Part shown: positions 61,301 to 64,000 of the stretch, piece by piece
How the letters are laid out: every line of letters starts with the position of its first letter
How positions within the stretch are numbered: position 1 is the first letter of the stretch
Origin: Sarcocystis neurona
Lineage: Eukaryota; Apicomplexa; Conoidasida; Eucoccidiorida; Sarcocystidae
DNA: 64,000 bases
Assembly: GCA_000727475.1 (NCBI GenBank)
Contig: KL647293.1
Span: 1,748,588 to 1,812,587, forward strand
Reading direction: 5' to 3'
Program-made: the position numbers and the translations under genes
The notes under the pieces: generated by a model
The model's input: the letters and a program-made list of their open reading frames with translations, nothing else
Database searches by the model: none
What the model was told of the DNA's origin: nothing

Positions 61301-63596
61301 TTTCCCCGTCCTTTCACAGCCGACGCACTTGCTGACTTTCTGTGTGGCTGTTTATGAAAGCGGTAACTACCGCTGTCTTCCTGTGCTAGGACGCACGCAG
61401 CACTGCGCGCTGACGCTGAGCACCATCAATTCACTGCAGCCAGCGTCCACTCTAGGTGTCCCAGATCAGAAATATTGCCTGCAGGGTCGACTTTTCTAGA
61501 CTCTGCCTTTTGTTATAGTATTCGCCTTTTCCTCGTGAGCACAGTGTTTCTGCAGAGACCCTGTCTCCCAAGGCGATGGTGAATTGAGTCTGCCTGAGCT
61601 TTGGATCTGTTGAAAAACAATACATAATCTTCTGGGCAGGTCTCTCTATCCGCAAATTATCCAGTGGAGAGAAATACGAGGCACTAGGTGGTGCTGAAGC
61701 AGCACGATTGAAGATGAAAGAACTACTAAATCACTGTGGTACACGCCGATAAGAGGCGTCTATTTGCCAAAGCCTGGAATCTGATGCGCTTACTGAAGAG
61801 CGCGAATGAGGACACTTTTCCACAAATGACCTCACAAAGGAGGATGCTCTTGTGTCGATAGTGCGGCTGCGTTCTCGTGTGGCTACTTATTAAGAGGTGC
61901 TTGAGCAGTGTTGAGACTACCAACCAGTTCGACGAGTTCGCAAATAGGTGTACTTCATGTGGACCGACTTTTGAAAGGGCACGTGCGCATACAAGCGACT
62001 GGTAGAAAACGCTTTTGGTAGCGGATATCTGTGATTACACCAACGCTTGTACGTTGCTGGTATAATACACGGACATGCGTCGCGCCAAGTGCGTTCAATT
62101 TTTTTTTGTGCCATGGATAGACTGTGCAACGAAATCTGCGTTGCACAAGAATGAAATCGTCACAGCGCCTTCATCTTTCCCTTCGCGCTGCGTAAGAGTT
62201 ACCTTGGTGTTGCCGCAGGAAAATACGGTTTAGCGGAAGCGTGTAAGTGTGTATATTCATCCCTCGTTAGGACTACACAAAAGAGAGTGTATACAGTATG
62301 AAAAATAGTTGTGGAGAAAAATGGTGTGAACAGAGACCCCTTTTCTCGTACGCGTTTCACTGCGTGGCGTCACTTCTGCATCTCATCCGTACATCCCGGG
62401 CGTGTTGTTGGAGACTTTGCCTATTTGCCCACTCATTAGTAATAAGGGAGACGCAGTTGTGCTGAAGGGCGTTGGTGAGGTGTGTTTACAATGTTTACGC
62501 TTTTGCAGGCGGCGAGCCGTTCGCGATGCTCAACGTCACAGTGACTCCCACCAGGAGGAAACTCACTGATGAAGATTTGTGCGGCTTCTTTAGGTTTTGC
62601 CACGGAAAGATTGTTTCCAAAGTGAAGCTTCTTGCTCACTTCCATAGAGAGTAGGCACTTGTTCTGAAAGCTGTAGCCTCTGAAGAGATGTGCGTTACCG
62701 GCCGCCAGCTGTTCGGAGTAAAATCACATGTGGTTATCGGCAGCCGTGGCACTGGCATAACACTACGTCGCCTACAAGCTTGCAGAGGGCCAACGATGGA
62801 AGGAAATCCATAAAAAACGTCGACCAGCTTTAAAGGACAAAGTCGCACACCTACCAGTGAAGTCGTGGTCGTGCTTTAACGTGTGTGCCATTTAGTTCTA
62901 CCTAGGTGTCCAAAAATTTGGCATCTTTGTGCTGATGAGAGAGGTATGGTGGAACGGCTCCACCGTCTGTTTTCTCTGTATCGTTGAGAGGTGTACAGGC
63001 AAACTGGCCTCCCACTCCTCGCCATCCCACGTACACATATGCGTAGCGTTTTAGCAGCGATCTTCGGTGTCAGAAACCAAGAAAATCTGTACAGTTTTTT
63101 TCGAAATGTGTACACGCAGTTGTGCCAGGTTACAGGCGTACACTGTATACTTCAGAAGAAAAGTATACGCTTGACTATACGTGTAACAATTTGCCGTGCA
63201 TAGGGTGTATAATTACGTGAGGACCGAGAATACCTGCCCGGTTCATATCGAGATCATCCCCTCGGCCTCAACACGAGGTAGCCAATGAATGAGGACAGTT
63301 AGAGTTAATGGACATTCACTAAGTGCAGGTTGCTGCCTGCAGGAGCAGGGCCTCACGAGTAAAGGACTCTTCTCCGATATGCGTGCTCCCTTGGTGGTGA
63401 TATTGTTAGGAACAGACACTTGCGGAAAAGCGACTTGGAGAAAAAGTTCAAGGAACACATGGCATACGAGCGGCGACCGCAGGATAAACAGAAGGTCGGC
63501 TCCCCACGTTTCGTTCTTCGAATGTTACCACTCGACCTCTATCCGTCGTCTGTCTTCTTTTCTTCATGTTACTCACTTTACACATTGCGGCAATAG
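49382..63596 (+). CDS. Chromatin assembly factor 1 large subunit (CAF-1 p150 / FAS1 / CHAF1A homologue)
   Basis: Exons: 49382-50248, 51104-51248, 51548-51737, 52593-53076, 53728-53985, 55215-55890, 56943-56966, 57567-57683, 58563-58786, 60162-60453, 60871-60971, 61320-61362, 62509-62650, 63410-63596. Total 3,750 nt: 1,249 residues plus stop, all phases closing. CAF-1 deposits new H3-H4 on DNA at replication forks. Order matches plant/animal large subunits: Ala-rich N-terminus; LPLSKLI (exon 3); CLWMWESAFLEGLP (exon 4, plant FAS1-like); a Lys/Glu/Arg (KER) coiled coil at about 563-648; QQLLMASWLTRKP; IPFF (exon 7); LINLDEWKRP (exon 9); DYDRDSDEEWFE and an acidic tract (exon 10); LCGFFRFCHGKIVSKVKLL (exon 13); RKSDLEKKFKEHMAYERRP (exon 14), the C-terminal winged-helix part. 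The YWGTW-type segment expected between exons 9 and 10 was not found, so an exon is probably missing. Exons 7, 11 and 12 and the ends of 9, 10 and 14 are the least certain; family assignment is firm. Confidence 0.85.
53690..53727 (+). promoter_or_regulatory. TG-repeat 3' splice site of CAF-1 exon 5
   Basis: The intron before the KER exon ends in a run of TG/TATG repeats directly followed by CAG, with no ordinary pyrimidine tract. The acceptor is fixed by the reading frame: the Lys/Glu/Arg coiled coil follows in the only open frame, and the preceding exon ends in matching phase 0. Confidence 0.6.
58787..60161 (+). other. CAF-1 intron 9, likely holding an unrecognised exon
   Basis: In other CAF-1 large subunits the segment between the position of LDEWKRP and the DYxxDSDEEW motif holds a conserved aromatic stretch. 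It is absent from the joined exons here. A phase-0 exon of a few tens of codons may lie in this interval; I could not see it. The exon 9 frame also stays open to another GT at 58820. A (TA)n tract sits at 59384-59404. Confidence 0.5.
59384..59404. repeat. (TA)n microsatellite
   Basis: About 10 TA units inside a CAF-1 intron. Confidence 0.92.
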
Positions 63597-64000
63597 TCGA
63601 TACTTTCAAGGAACGCGACACAATTATTCCAAGAATTGGTGGAGACAGCATTCGCACTTAGCTAGAACCATATTCTACAGCCAGCATTACTCGTCTCCTT
63701 GCTTGAGTGTCCGTCAGCAATTGAGTGACGGACCCGGCACGCACTTTCCGGTTACTCGTGCCACTATCCAGTTTGTTTACTACGTGTTCGCTTTCTCGTC
63801 TCACCCTGCTGCTCGAGGTCTTCCAGATTCAGTGCAATCCAGGGTCTTTTTCCACTATGTTCGCATACGTAATTAGCTACGTATTGCATATCCGCGTCCT
63901 AAGACTTGCTCTTGAGCGAGCTTACTTGCTATCTCATTACCACGGATTTGTCTGGCTCTGCTCTGGAAACGAACTTTTGTACCAGTAGTTTCTCTCCTCC
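63597..64000. other. Downstream of the CAF-1 stop codon
   Basis: It presumably contains the 3' UTR of the CAF-1 gene. The 87-codon plus frame at 63725-63988 shows no recognisable feature. Confidence 0.4.

Overview
The window looks like nuclear DNA from an apicomplexan, most likely an eimeriid coccidian (Eimeria- or Cyclospora-like). Genes are split into short exons with canonical GT...AG introns whose phases agree. Exons and introns carry short CAG/CTG triplet runs coding Ala, Ser, Gln or Leu. The recognisable proteins are eukaryotic (mucin-type GalNAc-transferase, CAF-1 large subunit). Non-coding DNA is full of alternating purine-pyrimidine sequence and (TA)n tracts. No bacterial, phage, CRISPR, rRNA or convincing tRNA feature was seen. 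The species is an inference. Exon models were built by hand from reading frame, splice-site and phase agreement, without transcripts.

Layout: 1-3301, no supported gene. 3302-9858 (+), five-exon PLP-binding protein of the YggS/PROSC family, with an assembly gap (5476-5938) in intron 2. 10821-12102 (+), tentative three-exon unknown gene. 12381-12644 (-), possible small membrane protein. 12.9-17.9 kb, only weak coding traces. 17960-18262 (+), possible terminal exon. 19353 to at least 24911 and probably about 27.5 kb (+), a type II membrane polypeptide GalNAc-transferase with a ricin-type lectin tail cut into many small exons. 31149-33892 (+), 3' part of an unrecognised multi-exon gene. 37847-40132 (-), a 761-codon Ala-rich open frame. 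43.5-44.5 kb (+), coding signals whose frame I could not resolve. 45.14-45.76 kb, three tandem copies of a roughly 197-bp unit. 49382-63596 (+), the large subunit of chromatin assembly factor 1 (CAF-1 p150/FAS1/CHAF1A) in at least 14 exons; all phases close to give 1,249 codons plus a stop, though one more exon is probably missing.

The genes do not form an operon or pathway. They are separate housekeeping functions: B6 homeostasis, Golgi O-glycosylation and replication-coupled nucleosome assembly. The most useful results are the reconstructed CAF-1 and GalNAc-T models, the unrecognised gene at 31-34 kb, and several tandem duplications, one of which copies a 3' splice-site-like sequence. I found no clearly novel biological system.
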